NCBI GenBank assembly: GCA_019914945.1
Contig: CM034112.1
Location: 7,262,001 to 7,326,000 of the forward strand
Length of the DNA: 64,000 nucleotides
DNA from: Typha latifolia
Taxonomy: Eukaryota > Streptophyta > Magnoliopsida > Poales > Typhaceae
Direction: 5' to 3'
Shown here piece by piece: positions 1 through 11,030 of the stretch (its first letter is position 1; each line of letters opens with the position of its first letter). The notes beneath the pieces were generated by a model, which worked only from the letters and a program-made list of their open reading frames with translations, was not told where the DNA came from and searched no databases. A program made the position numbers and the translations under genes.

Positions 1-667
1 AGTGAATTTAGTTAGGGATAAAAAAAATAAAAAAGTTTTTGGTTACAATATACTTGGCTAGTATTGAAACCAAAGCAAACGAGGGCTAGCATTTGATTTG
101 AGTTTAGGGTTAGTCCCTAAACTTAGTTATGGAAGCTTAGCCACATTCATTAACCAAACAATACATTTTCATTAGCCAAGTTCAAGGACGAGGGAGAAGA
201 GAGAAAATACAAATAAGTCTAAATTTTAACCTTTTCTTATATTATAATTTCACTATTAAAATGACTTGTATTTATGTTTTAAATTTTAATAATAATATTT
301 TGGTACTATGTACATGAGTTTTCATGTCATATCAAAATAATAATGACATCCTTATGATTTTAGAATATTATTCCTGATCTATTTGTGGCAATGATTTTTG
401 TGATTTTAAGGTTATTTGCATCGAAAACCCACTTAGTTTTTGATTTGATAAAGCAGGGTCATTTTCGGTTTCTCTTGCACTTGAAGCTTTTGTCTTACGT
501 TTTTTTAACTTTGTCATTTCTGTCATTTAGTGCCTCATTAAATATTGATAGGACACTATAAGAGAGAGAAATGACATATACTCATCTTCTTCTTCATCTT
601 CTACTTCATATGTTGCAGCTAGTTCTTTTTCTTCTTCTTCATCATCATCTTCTTTTTCTACTGCTCC
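1..667. other. AT-rich sequence without a recognisable gene
   Basis: No open reading frame of note, no LTR end and no known element was recognised. There is a run of TTC/CTT-rich sequence at about 585-670, just before the fold-back repeat complex begins. Confidence 0.5.
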
Positions 668-869
668 TTTTTCTATCTCTTAATTCTTTTTTTTTTATAT
701 AAGTTTCTAATCGCTCTTTAATTAATAAAATAAGAGACTAATTAGATATAGTTTAAATTTTGAATTTTTGTTAGAATTTCATACTTCAACTACGAATTTC
801 ATACTTAAACTATAAATTATTTATTCCACTGTAGATATATTTCCAATCTGAAGAAACTCCGAATAAAAA

Positions 870-2535
870 AGTTCTAAATCATAATGTCATAGATTTTATC
901 CAATTAGTTTCATAATTTTTGGACTTCAAATAATTATCTTATAAATATATTTTTTTCAAAACCATTCATAATTAAAATTTCATAATTTAAGTACAAAATT
1001 TGTACTTAAGGTATGAATTTCGTACTTAAACTATGAAATTCTAATGCTACATAATTTAGAAAAATATTCAGAAGATATGAAACTAATTGGATAAAATCCG
1101 TGACATCATTATCTAGAACTTTATATTTGGAATTTCTTAATATTTAAAATTTATCTATAGTGAAAAATAAAAAATTTGACAAAAAATTCATAGTTTAAGT
1201 ATGAAATTCATAGAAGTATGAAATTTGTATTTTAAGTATGAAATTCTTCATTCCGCTATAGATATATTTCAAATCTAAAAAACTCCGAATAAAAAAGTTC
1301 TAGATCATGATGTCATATATTTTATCTAATTAGTTTCATAATTTTTCGACTTCAAATAATTATCTTATGAATATTTTTCAAAACTATGTACAATTGAAAT
1401 TTCGTAGTTTAAGTACGAAATTCATACTTAAACTATAAAATTCTAATATTGCGTAATTTAGCAAAATATTTAGAAGATATGTATCTGACATCCCAAAAAT
1501 ATGAAACTAATTGGATAAAATCCGTGACATCATGATCTAGAACTTTTATATTTTGAGTTTTTCATATTTGAAATTTATCTATAGTGAAATAAAGAATTTG
1601 ACAAGAAATTAGTAGTTTAAGTATGAAATTGGTAGTTTGAGTATAAAATTGGTAGTTTAAGTATAAAATTCTGACAATAATTCACAGTTTTTTAAGTATA
1701 TATTATAATTTACTTGTAATATTAGATTAACTTTTTTACAGAGTTTCTTTGGATTCGAAATATATCTACAGCAGAATGAAGAATTTATATTTTAAGTACG
1801 AAATTCATATTTTAAGTATGAAATTTTGACAAAAATTAGTAGTTTAAACTATTTTTAATTAGTCTCTTACTGTATTAATTAAAGAGTGATTAGAGAGACT
1901 TGTGTAGAAAAAATATCTCTAATTTCGTAAATATAATAATAACTTTCTCTGATTTTTAACAACTTTTGTTATTTTTTTTACATTACAGAATTTATATATT
2001 TTATCATTACAATTTATATATAAACGAATTAGAGATAGTTTAAGTAAATAAAACTCCTTAATCAATGTTATAAAAATATAACTTAATCTAATATTACAAG
2101 TAAATTACAATATATACTTAAAAAACTATGAATTATTGTAAGAATTTTATACTTAAAATACGAATTTTGTACTTAAACTATGAATTTCATACTTAAATTT
2201 CTTATCAAATTATTTGTTTTACTATAAATAAATTTCAAATATGAAAAAACTTCACATACAAAAGTACTAGATCATGATGTCACGGATTTTATCCAATTAG
2301 TTTAAATTTTTTGGATATCAGATGCATATCTTCTGAATATTTTGCTAAAATTATGCAGAATTAGAATCTCATAGTTTAAGTACAAAATTTATACTTTAAG
2401 TAAAAATTCTGTCATTAAACTATGACATTTCAATTGTCTACAGTTTTAAAAAAATATTCACAAGAAAATTATTTGAAGTCCAAAAATTATGAAACTAATT
2501 GGATAAAATCTATGACATCATGATCTATAATTTTT
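870..2535. repeat. alternating inverted copies of a 35-40 bp AT-rich unit
   Basis: A unit with core GACATCATGATCTAGAACTT occurs in plus orientation at about 1087-1132, 1511-1548 and 2498-2535 (and again at 5577-5614). It occurs in minus orientation at about 870-908, 1297-1333 and 2264-2301. Orientation alternates strictly minus/plus, so each pair could fold into a hairpin of roughly 250 bp. Several of the spacers contain divergent copies of AAGTATGAAATT. Confidence 0.7.
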
Positions 2536-2772
2536 TTATTCAGAGTTTTTTTAGATTCAAAATATATCTACAACGGAATGAAGAATTCATAGTTTAAGTA
2601 TGGAATTCGTAATTTAAGTATGAAATTCTGATAATAATTCACAGATTTTTAAGTATGAAACTCTCTCTCTCGCCGAGGTCGGCCTATCGTCGTTGCCGCC
2701 GTCCTTGGAAACCACCGGCGCCACCTTCGCGAGCGCCGGTGAGCTCTTTCTCATTCTCTCTTCTCCTCTCTT

Positions 2773-2775
<3 letters not shown>

Positions 2776-2827
<52 letters not shown>
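2776..2827. repeat. (CT)n microsatellite
   Basis: An uninterrupted run of about 26 CT units inside the GC/CT-rich part of the A-type LTR. Equivalent CT, CTT or GA runs occur in the other A/B LTR copies, at about 23880-23946, 39840-40084, 46636-46682, 53886-53912 and 58895-58927. Confidence 0.95.
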
Positions 2828-2830
<3 letters not shown>

Positions 2831-3077
2831 TCCTTAGCTTAGGTTCGCCGGAACCGAGCCGCCGATGAGAGGACGACCGCTGGCTGGCCAGCAGCGGCCG
2901 ACGCCCTCCCCACCGACCCGAGTCCGCGCCCTCCTTCCTTCTCCTTCTCCTCTTCTTCTTCTTTCTTCTTTCTTTCTTTCTTTCTCTTCTTCTTCCTTTC
3001 TTCTTCTTCTCCATTCTCGGTCCCTCCTCCTCCTCTTGCTGCAACAATGGTAGGCTTGGTCCAGCACTACAACAGAC

Positions 3078-3100
3078 AGTGCTGGGCCGAGCCCAGCACT
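3078..3100. repeat. perfect hairpin palindrome in A-type LTR
   Basis: Arms AGTGCTGGGC and GCCCAGCACT are separated by CGA, giving a perfect 10-bp stem. The same palindrome is at 53676-53698. A variant with a TCT loop is at 23981-23997, half of it is at 39800-39816, and a split version is at 59041-59094. It always lies just after the CT-rich tract and a TGCAACAATG-like sequence. Confidence 0.85.
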
Positions 3101-5886
3101 CTATCAAAGAGGACTATTGTTTTTTTTTATATATATAATTATTTTCTAATGTTAGGTAACATAGTCTATTTAGGTAATTAATTATTTTGATAATTTATAC
3201 TCACTAATATAATACTAAGTATTTTAATATATTAATTTATTAATTACAATTATAAATATTGCCTATAAATTTATTTATTAGTTAATATATGATGTCCTAT
3301 TGATAATAATCTTATATTTATATTTAATTTATATTTTATATGCCTATTTTTAGTATATTAGTATTCTCTAATAGTTTGTATAAAATGGAATACTAGACTT
3401 GCAAATTATTTTTGTATAATAGGATAATGATTATTTTACGTATAATTTAGGATTAGTTAAATAAGAGTAAGTATTAAAAAATAATAAATAATAATATTAT
3501 TTTATAATTATATTTTTATTAAATCATATATATATATATAGTCCTCTTGGTTATTTACAAAAAGGAGATAAATTACTATATAATTATATTCTATAATTAG
3601 CAAATTAGGATTTTATTAAATAAATATAAATAGCACAGTAATATTGTCACAATTAAATTTATTAAAATATTATATTTTACTCGAATGAATTATAATCAGA
3701 TAAACAACTAACTTTATGTTACTTAAATATTTTCAGACTCTAAACCCCCTTATTTGAGACCCTAGGGATCTCACCAGCGACGAGTGGCGGTTGATTGATG
3801 GACCTGAGAGATACATGTGTTGAGTTTTCTGATTAAAAAGTGAGTAGTCTTATCCCCTAGACGCCTTTCTCAAATTAGTTTATATTATATATTATGTACA
3901 TGCATGTTTTGGCCTCCAGCATGATTATATGACTTCATCTAGAGAAGATTACAGTCGAGCATATTTTTATCATGCATATAATTAAGTTGAAGAGTATGAT
4001 GATGATAAATAGAGATGATGAGAGATGATTATACTATTGTAAGATTATATCGAGTTGATCTATAGCATGAGTATGCATGTGTTGACTACATAGTTGGAGA
4101 TTACATAGTTGGAGACTACATTGCATCATTTTTCTTTTGATTACTCTTCCACCTAAATTCTTGTTATACATTGATTTGCTATCGTACTGGATATATGTAT
4201 ATGATTTGTCATTTAGAAGGAAAGTATGAAATGTGATTGATATGATAGTTGATAGAAAGCGTGAAGATACTCTAGTGGGCATGGGGTTTAGGACGCGCTT
4301 GGTGGATGATTGATCACTCGACATAGTCGCGATCCTGTTGGCTTTATGTCCGAGGTCGTTAGTTTGTGCGCATCAGACATTCAGACACATGTCGTTCGCT
4401 AGGGCATATGTGGCGAGTTATCCTCACGAGGTTTCTATTAGCTAGGAAGGGTGCCTAGTCTAGATGGATGTTGATACCAAAGTGGGTGCGGGGTATGGTT
4501 ATATTTGATATACTCTTACGGGTGGCGGAGTATGCTTTGACCCTTCAGACATGATATTGAGACCGAGTACCAGATGTTGACTGTGCACAATGGTCTAGTA
4601 TGATGATATTATACCGAGATGTTGGTGATGATCGTGATGTTAAGAAATGCATATGATTTCATTATCATTTGTTATACCTGATTATTAAATGGTCAATATG
4701 CATCATAGATGGTTGTATTTGCTACCGTAGCATGACCATGATCGGCATGCATCATGTGTTATATTTGAGAGAGAGTTATGATGATGGTATGACATGGAAA
4801 TTTATTTATACATTGTATAGGATTATATATTTTATCAATTATGACATAGGTGGTATGTTATCTAGTTTTCATTTATGTATTATTAAGGAACATTCATATA
4901 CTCATTCATGACATGATGCTATTTTTAATTCATATTATCCAGTACATGATTTACTCTCTGTTTGATATCACTGATTCAGGGTAATGTCTTTTCACTGAAT
5001 CTTTTGCTCATGACTCTCTAATTTATTTTCTAACCTTCTCAGATATGTGGTACCTAATAGCGACTTGAGATATCTTGAGGAGATATTTTAGAGCGAGGAT
5101 GAGGTGAGCTATAGACGTGAGATGGTATAGAAGATAGTTTAACCAGATATTGAGTTGTACAATTATTTGATATTTATATTTTATTATATCAGACAGTGAT
5201 TTGTATAATACATGTCAGATTATAGTGTATTCGTGTATTAGTTGTTTAGTTGTATTTTGATGATTTGTTGTGGCCTGTGTGAATCCTGCCAGATTTTGTA
5301 GTGGTCTAGTGTATATTATTGTGGACTTAGATTTTCATATGTTAACAAATTTATTTGGTTAATAGTATAATTTATTTGGTGTTGGATTATGTGAGCATGG
5401 ATATGTTAGCAGATAGTATTTGATGATATCATGATATATATATGCATAGGAGTGTATCTGTGCGTGACGGGCCTCGCTCGTCCTGTCGCGTGTGGCGCGC
5501 GTGTCGTGTGGCGCGTGGGCATTACGTGCCTATGCCGGGAAGGGCGTTACATTTGAAGTCCACAAATTATAAAACTAATTAGATAAATTCTATGACATCA
5601 TGATCTAGAACTTTTTTATTCGGAGTTTCTTTAGATTCGGAATATATTTACATTGGAATAATAATTTATAGTTTAAGTACGATATTCGTAGTTTAAGTAT
5701 GAAATTCTGACAAAAATTTATAGTTTAAACTGTCTCTTATTAGTCTCTTATTTTATTAATTAAAAAGCGATTATAAACTTGTATGAAAAAGAAAGAATTA
5801 AGAGATACTAATTAGTTTATTATTTTATTAATTAAAGAGCGATTAGAAACTTATATTAAAAAGGAAATAATTAAGAGATAGAAAAA

Positions 5887-6660
5887 ATTGTAGCCGACCT
5901 ATTGATGCAAGGTTGGGCCCAACCCAATTTGTGGGCCATGGTTGGCCCATTTGCTATTTCTTTTCTTTTTTATTTTTACTTCTCCTATAAATTATTTTAG
6001 TTAATTACTTTTACTTTCCATAGAAATTATGTTTTCCTTTATTATTTAATTAACCAAAATTTAGGATGATACATAAACTAAATTGGGAAGCTTAGACATA
6101 TAAATTATTATAATTTATGGTATTAATGCTTTTGACAATTGTAACTAGGTATAATTCAAATTTGACCATCGATGACCCAATTTAATTAATATAAAGTAAT
6201 AATAATAGGGAAAAATAAATGTAGGATTAAGTCAAACATATCTGGACCTAGAAAGTCAAACTTAATTTATGCAATATGGTAGTAAGTTCCATAAGTTCGT
6301 CCTTCTTATGTTTTATTCTATTTTATAAATAATTAGACTTATAACTATGTGAGGAGGATCTCGAGATTCAAGAGGAGCCCAATTATTGAGGAGAGTTAGA
6401 CAGATTCCGGAGATATTTCAAGCGAGTTAGAAATGTTAGTTTATAAGTAATATAATTGTTGTGATGATAATTATTTTATGTCATTATTGATTACTTTTAC
6501 ATGCATTATCTATTATTTATCTCTTTATTTATGATAGAAGCCATGCTTAGTTATGTCATATGTTATCTTGATGATCATGATGTTATTATGAATTGAACTC
6601 GGCCTCCTAATCAACTTCGAGTGCATGAAGGTAGTTCGCGCAGTCTGAGGAGAATACTCG
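5887..6660. other. unassigned AT-rich sequence
   Basis: No open reading frame or clear element end was recognised. A short GC-rich stretch near 5910-5950 contains repeated GGCCCA/TGGGCC words. The part near 6380-6660 faintly resembles LTR sequence but could not be assigned. Confidence 0.4.
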
Positions 6661-7020
6661 CCAGATATTGTATTGTCGTTAGAAAACTTACGAAACTAGT
6701 TGGATTCGATCCATAACTTTCTAATCTACATCTTTGGTATTTACACCTTTTGCAGATTCAGATCACTATTAGGGGTAAAATATAATGGAGTCTCGGTGGA
6801 AGGATTGGTGATGGTAATGGTGGAGATGGAGTGGATGTGGGTTATGATAGGGATTGCATGATGGCTGTAGGGTGAAAGAAGAGGAGGGAGAAGAGAATCA
6901 GTATCCCAAGAAAGAGGGAGGGTCCGATAGATGAGGGAGACTAGGGGGTAACCGGCATCGAGGGCGCACGACTAGGGCTTAAGAGAGAAGGGAGAAGTTT
7001 TCAGTCTAGATAGGAGAAAA
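6661..7020 (-). repeat. degraded C/E-type LTR fragment
   Basis: Sequence such as GAAACTAGTTGGATTCGATCC followed by a GGTGGAGATGGAGTGGATGTGGG-like purine-rich stretch parallels the minus-strand E LTRs at 21040-21380 and 22845-23170. Both ends are missing. It is too diverged for a precise boundary. Confidence 0.5.
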
Positions 7021-7128
7021 AAGGATAACTAGGCTGCATTCCATAATATGTATTGGTGGCTAACCTAGCAAAAATAACTTAATAATATCATTCTAATATA
7101 AGCACCCTCGTTGAGTGCATTTGAACGT

Positions 7129-7388
7129 GTAATAACCCAGGTATTAAAAAAAGAAAAAGAAAAGAAAAAAGAAAGACAGCTCGACACAACACGACTAGCC
7201 ATGCTGTGGTCGGCCTCGTGCCCAACATGCTATGCATGCTGTGGCAGTGGTGGAGGTGCCACGCACCTCCACTGAGCCACTTTTTTTGGTGTCACGGTGA
7301 TGCGTAGAAGTGGCACTGAGCCCACCAGCCACTCCGCCGCCACCACGTGACCACCTCTCTCTCTCTCTAATTTTTCTCTCATCTCCTA
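7129..7388 (+). repeat. B-type LTR, 5' end fragment
   Basis: It starts TGTAATAACCCAGGT, the same start as the full B LTR at 58643 (TGTAATAACCCAAGT). It then has an A-rich run, a GGCCTCGTGCCCA stretch and a CT run. It stops abruptly where an inverted B LTR 3' end begins. Confidence 0.65.
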
Positions 7389-8000
7389 TAATACTCAAAC
7401 CCTGAACACGTGCATGACACGAGCCCACACGGCACATGCATGACACCTGACCATTTGGTTAGTTACCGACAATCAAATAAACCTATATCAATAACATAAT
7501 TTTATCCACAACATCTAAACTAAGAATAACTCAAGTCTAACTGTCAACAATATATAGATAACCCTACTAGAACCCCACATAGGCCACAACACATCATCAA
7601 GAGCATTTTACTAGTACATATACACAACGGTGATATATACATAATTCAACAACTACAAAGTCACCTACTAAAATATAAAACAAGGGTAAAGAGACACTCT
7701 GATATGATAGCTAATACGTCAAATAACATAATGCATCTGGTGTATAACACTAATCATACTCTACTCTTCACCTGCTGGCAAGATCTCTAAGGGAGTATCC
7801 TGCTCCAATTGCTCACCTGAGTTTTTGGAAAGGAGAAAACAAAGAGAGTCATAAGCAAAAGGCTCACTGAATAGACTTTATCCCGAATCAATGATGCCAA
7901 GTAGAGAGTAAATCATGTACTGGATAATATGAATCAAAATGAGTATCATGTCATAAATGAGTATGTAAATATATCCTCAATAGTATATAAGGAAATGTAG
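7389..8000 (-). repeat. B-type LTR, 3' portion, inverted
   Basis: This is the reverse complement of the 3' part of the B LTR (about 60840-61355). It starts TATAATACTCAAACCCTGAAC, matching the inverse of the LTR end. It includes the recognisable CAAATAAACCTATATC and TCACTGAATAGAC words. It is joined head-on to the 5' fragment at 7129-7388. Confidence 0.7.
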
Positions 8001-8150
8001 AGATCTGATATTAAGATCTGAATTTATTGTAGGAATCAATCCATGGAATAGTAGGAAAATATTCGTCAGATATTCTCCGGTGGTTAGAAAATTACGAAAC
8101 TAATTATGTTAGATCTGCAACTTCTTCATCTACAACTTTCGTATTTGGCC
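8001..8150 (-). repeat. E-type LTR end fragment
   Basis: CTGAATTTATTGTAGGAATC followed by ATATTCGTCAGATATTCTCC and GAAAATTACGAAACTAATT parallels the 3' end of the E LTR on the minus strand (20955-21060 and 22770-22870). Only a short piece is present. Confidence 0.55.
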
Positions 8151-9070
8151 TCCAGTATGATTATATGACTTTATCTAGAGATGATTTCAGTTGAGCATAT
8201 TTTATCATGTATTTGATTAGATTGATTTGGGATATAAATATGCTCACGATATATAGAGATGATTGGAGATGAGTATATTATTATGATTTTTTATCGAGAT
8301 GATCTCTAGCATGAGCATGCATATGATAGACTAGCAGGGATATACATGTGTTAGATATATGATTGGTGACTACATTGCATTATTTTCCTCTTGCCTTCCT
8401 TACCACCTAAATTCTTAATATGCATGACTTGTTATAGTATTAGATATATGCACACGATCTATCATATAGAAGGAAATGCATAAATCTCATTGATAGGAAA
8501 GTTGATAGAAAAAACATGAGGGTATCTGAGTAGGCGCTAGGGTTAAGGGTGCCTAGAGTGATGATTATGGTCGCCGATATGCAATATCTCGTGGCCTATG
8601 TCCGAAGTCAGTTGAGTCTGTGCGCACAAACAATCGGACACTTGTCGTTCACTAGGGCATGCGTGTGGCGAGTTACCCTCATGTGATTTCTATTAACTGG
8701 TGGGATACTCGAACTGGATGGATTTTGATATACCCTTAGCATATGGCAGGATATGCTTTAAGCCTATAGGTAGAATGTTGAGATCGGGTACCGAATGTTG
8801 ACTATGCATAGTGGTCTAGTATGATGATATTATACCGAGATGTCAGTGATGATCGTGATCTTGAGAAATACATATGATTTTATTATCATCTGATATACCT
8901 GATTAGTAAGTGGTCAATATGCATCATATGTGGTTGCATTTGATATCATAGCATGATTATGATCAGCATGCAACATATGTGCTATATTTAAGAGAGAGTT
9001 ATAATGATGGTATGACATGGAGATTTATTTATACATTGTTGAAAGTTTTATACTTTGATCAGCTATGACA
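8151..9070 (+). repeat. A/B-type LTR, central fragment
   Basis: It begins TTGGCCTCCAGTATGATTATAT and matches 3908-4870 and 59850-60750 in the same orientation. It stops at the start of the C element LTR near 9071. Confidence 0.75.
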
Positions 9071-9735
9071 TGATCTTGATACACTTAGTTAGGATTTTTT
9101 CTTATCATTAAAATAAAATTTCTATAGGTCGCATTCGAACGCAGGAGGTGTCACGTTCGAACGCAGGAGGTGTCACGTTCGAACGCCTTTGCGAATGCTT
9201 GCATCAGGTTCACAAATACAAAGAACGCATATTGTGCGTTCGAACACGATCGGGCGAGTTCGAACGCTCGCGTTCGAACGCCTACATCGCGCTCGCACAT
9301 ACAGAGATGGAGCTTTTGGTGTGTTTGAACGCGATCGGGCGCATTCGAATGCGATTGGCGGGAATCCTCTAGAATTAGGGTTACATATTGTTTTAAGACT
9401 TATTGGCTAGCCTCTATAAATATGTGGATGGCAGCCAACTTCATTATGAAATTAGAATATTGATTTCTTGACTCTCTATCATCTATCTACCATAATCTCC
9501 CTCCTCCATCTTCACTATCCTTCCATCTCTACCATTGGCAAGGTTTCTTCTAACTTCTAATCTCTCTTGATTATCGAGCCACCCTTCTTCTTTGGGATCT
9601 TGACCACTTCATTCCCTTCGTTTATATCCCTTAATCATATCCACTATCCATCTTCACCTCCATACCTATCCATAACCCTAACATCAACTCCACCCGTCAC
9701 CACCACCAACACCCACATTATTCCGTATTTTGCTC
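9071..9735 (+). repeat. 5' LTR of gypsy element C
   Basis: It matches the 3' LTR that starts at 12422. Shared segments are ATACACTTAG...TAAAATAAAATT, then GTCGCATTCGAACGC-type repeats (9128-9362), CTCTAGAATTAGGGTT, GCTAGCCTCTATAAATATGT and a CT/CCA-rich segment. It is cut short at about 9735 compared with the 3' copy. The TTCGAACGC block includes one exact GCGTTCGAACGC (9270-9281). The short reading frames here are translations of this repeat. Confidence 0.7.
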
Positions 9736-9736
9736 C

Positions 9737-9870
9737 CTGCTATAATTCATATAATATATAATATAACCTAATTTGAGAAATGTGTCTAGGGGATAAGACT
9801 ACCCACACCACTGTAATTACCAAACAACCACTCGTTCATGCTGCTATGACAATGATCAGGCCTCGATAGT
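9737..9870 (-). repeat. A/B-type LTR scrap
   Basis: TATAATATAACCTAATTTGAG, the GGGGATAAGACTACCCAC stretch and ACAACCACTCGTTCA are the inverse of 59715-59840 in the B LTR. The fragment lies between the C 5' LTR and the C gag remnant. Confidence 0.65.
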
Positions 9871-9884
9871 TTGTGCTCTCTGTC

Positions 9885-10191
9885 CTACCACTCTTGAGGA
9901 GGCCTTTGAGAATGCCGTGAGGATGAAGCAAAATCATAAGGCTCTAAAGATGGCAGTGAAAACCAATTGGGCAACTGAGATGGGCGCTTTGCACCTAGAA
10001 CATTGGCTGGAAATTCTACGGTTTTAAAAACAGTGGCTATGAGTACTAGACCACGACCACCTTTGAGACCTTCTTCCGATGTTAGAGGAGGCACAAGACC
10101 CTCCGTTCAAACTCTCACACTTGCCCAGGTGGAGGAGCGAAAAGCGAAGGGCCTTTGTTTTCGATGTGATGAGTGTTTCACCCGCGAATGA
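9885..10191 (+). pseudogene. gypsy C gag remnant (C-terminal part with zinc knuckle)
   Basis: The reading frame ends in LAQVEERKAKGLCFRCDE followed by CFTRE. This matches the start of the Cys-His knuckle that closes gag in many plant chromoviruses, where a glycine-histidine and a final cysteine would follow. The final His and Cys are absent because sequence jumps directly to reverse transcriptase at about 10192. The upstream part (9885-10000) reads like the gag C-terminal half but is broken. No N-terminal gag is visible between the truncated 5' LTR and this point. It is a dead fragment with no expected function. Confidence 0.65.
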
Positions 10192-10990
10192 TATATTTTG
10201 GCATTTCTTGCATAGGTATGTCTTGGTATTTTTTGATGACATTTTAGTATATAGCAGGATTGAATTGGAGCATTGGCGGTATTTGGAGGATGTGCTGAAT
10301 TTATTGAAGCAAAACTAATTAAATATCAAGAAGTCCAAGTGCCTATGGGGAGTACCACAAGTGGAGTATTTAGGCTACATCATTTCAACGTATGGTCACC
10401 GCTTGGCCTATTCCTACTACTACCATCAGATTGAGAGGATTTTTGGGGTTGACCGAATATTATTGACGTTTCATCCCCAAATATGGCAAGATCGCTGCTC
10501 CTCTCACTTCTTTGTTGAAGAAGGACTCTTTTAGATTGATGAATGAAGCCACTTCACCCTTTGAAAAACTAAAAACAGCAATGACGATGGCACCCGTTCT
10601 AATGCTACCGGACTTCACCATAGAGTTCATTGTGGAATGTGATGCGTTGGGTGTTGGCATAGGAGCTATACTTATGCAAGGAGGACGTCCCATAGCCTTT
10701 CTTAGTAAGGCTTTGTCACAAAAATCTCAGCAATTATCGATTTATGAGAGAGAGAGATGGCAATTTTGCATGCAGTAACTAAGTGGAGGCCTTATTTGAT
10801 TGGTAGACGATTCATTATCCGAACTGATCAAAGGAGCCTTCCATATTTTATGGGACAACACATACACACTCTGGCACAGCAGCGATGGGTCACAAAATTG
10901 CTGGAATATGATTATGAAATCTAATACAAGAAGGGAACAGAAAATAGAGCCGCGGATGCACTATCGCGCCAACTCGATACCGCCGAGCTT
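10192..10990 (+). pseudogene. gypsy C reverse transcriptase (C-terminal) and RNase H remnant
   Basis: The active-site segment VLVFFDDILVYS (10221-10256) marks Ty3/gypsy reverse transcriptase. Protease and the RT fingers that should precede it are missing. Downstream, KKSKCLWGVPQVEYLGYI (about 10328-10382) is the RT connection region. After a frame change comes the RT/RNase H junction (10512-10778, with FEKLKTAMTMAPVL and ECDALGVGIGAILMQ). Further frame changes follow, and then ENRAADALSRQLD near 10942, a typical end of RNase H. Stops at 10318 and 10776 and several shifts show it cannot make a working enzyme. Confidence 0.8.
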
Positions 10991-11030
10991 GCAACCTATA
11001 CATCTCCTACCTTTCCTTTCCTTGTGAGAT

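Larger units (their letters stand above)
2655..5550 (+). repeat. A-type gypsy LTR, 5' end truncated
   Basis: This copy matches the complete solo LTR at 51313-54200 (opposite strand) over most of its length. It has a GC- and CT-rich segment, the GTGCTGGGC hairpin, an AT-rich segment, a GACATGG/GATGATGGTATGAC-rich segment, and the 3' end GGGCGTTACA at 5541-5550. The first few hundred bases of the LTR, which would start TGTAACAACTC, are missing. Flanking sequence on both sides is the AT-rich fold-back repeat, but the left and right flanks do not match as a simple insertion site. It is non-coding. The CT-rich reading frames here (2655-3107, both strands) are low-complexity artefacts. Confidence 0.75.
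668..5886. mobile_element. AT-rich fold-back (terminal inverted repeat) complex
   Basis: The left end (from TTTTTCTATCTCTTAATT at 668, through TAATCGCTCTTTAATTAAT and AGAGACTAATTAG) reappears as its reverse complement at the right end, finishing with TAAGAGATAGAAAAA at 5872-5886. A similar inverted end lies inside at about 1860-1920, so this may be two or more fold-back units side by side. The interior is filled with GTTTAAGTATGAAATT-like repeats. No transposase is visible. Long inverted arms made of internal repeats suggest a non-autonomous fold-back DNA transposon. An A-type LTR (2655-5550) sits inside. No clear target duplication was found, so class and superfamily are inferred only. Confidence 0.5.

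Noticed and set aside
2655..3107. Overlapping plus and minus reading frames rich in Ser/Leu/Pro or Arg/Glu
   Set aside because: They are translations of CT/TTC microsatellite in an LTR. The same kind of frames appear at 23598-24056, 53623-54291 and 58592-59095 in other copies of that LTR.
9128..9362. Heat-shock elements in LTRs (as in heat-activated copia elements)
   Set aside because: In GCGTTCGAACGC the TTC and GAA blocks touch, or are four bases apart across adjacent motifs, instead of the two-base spacing needed for a heat-shock element.
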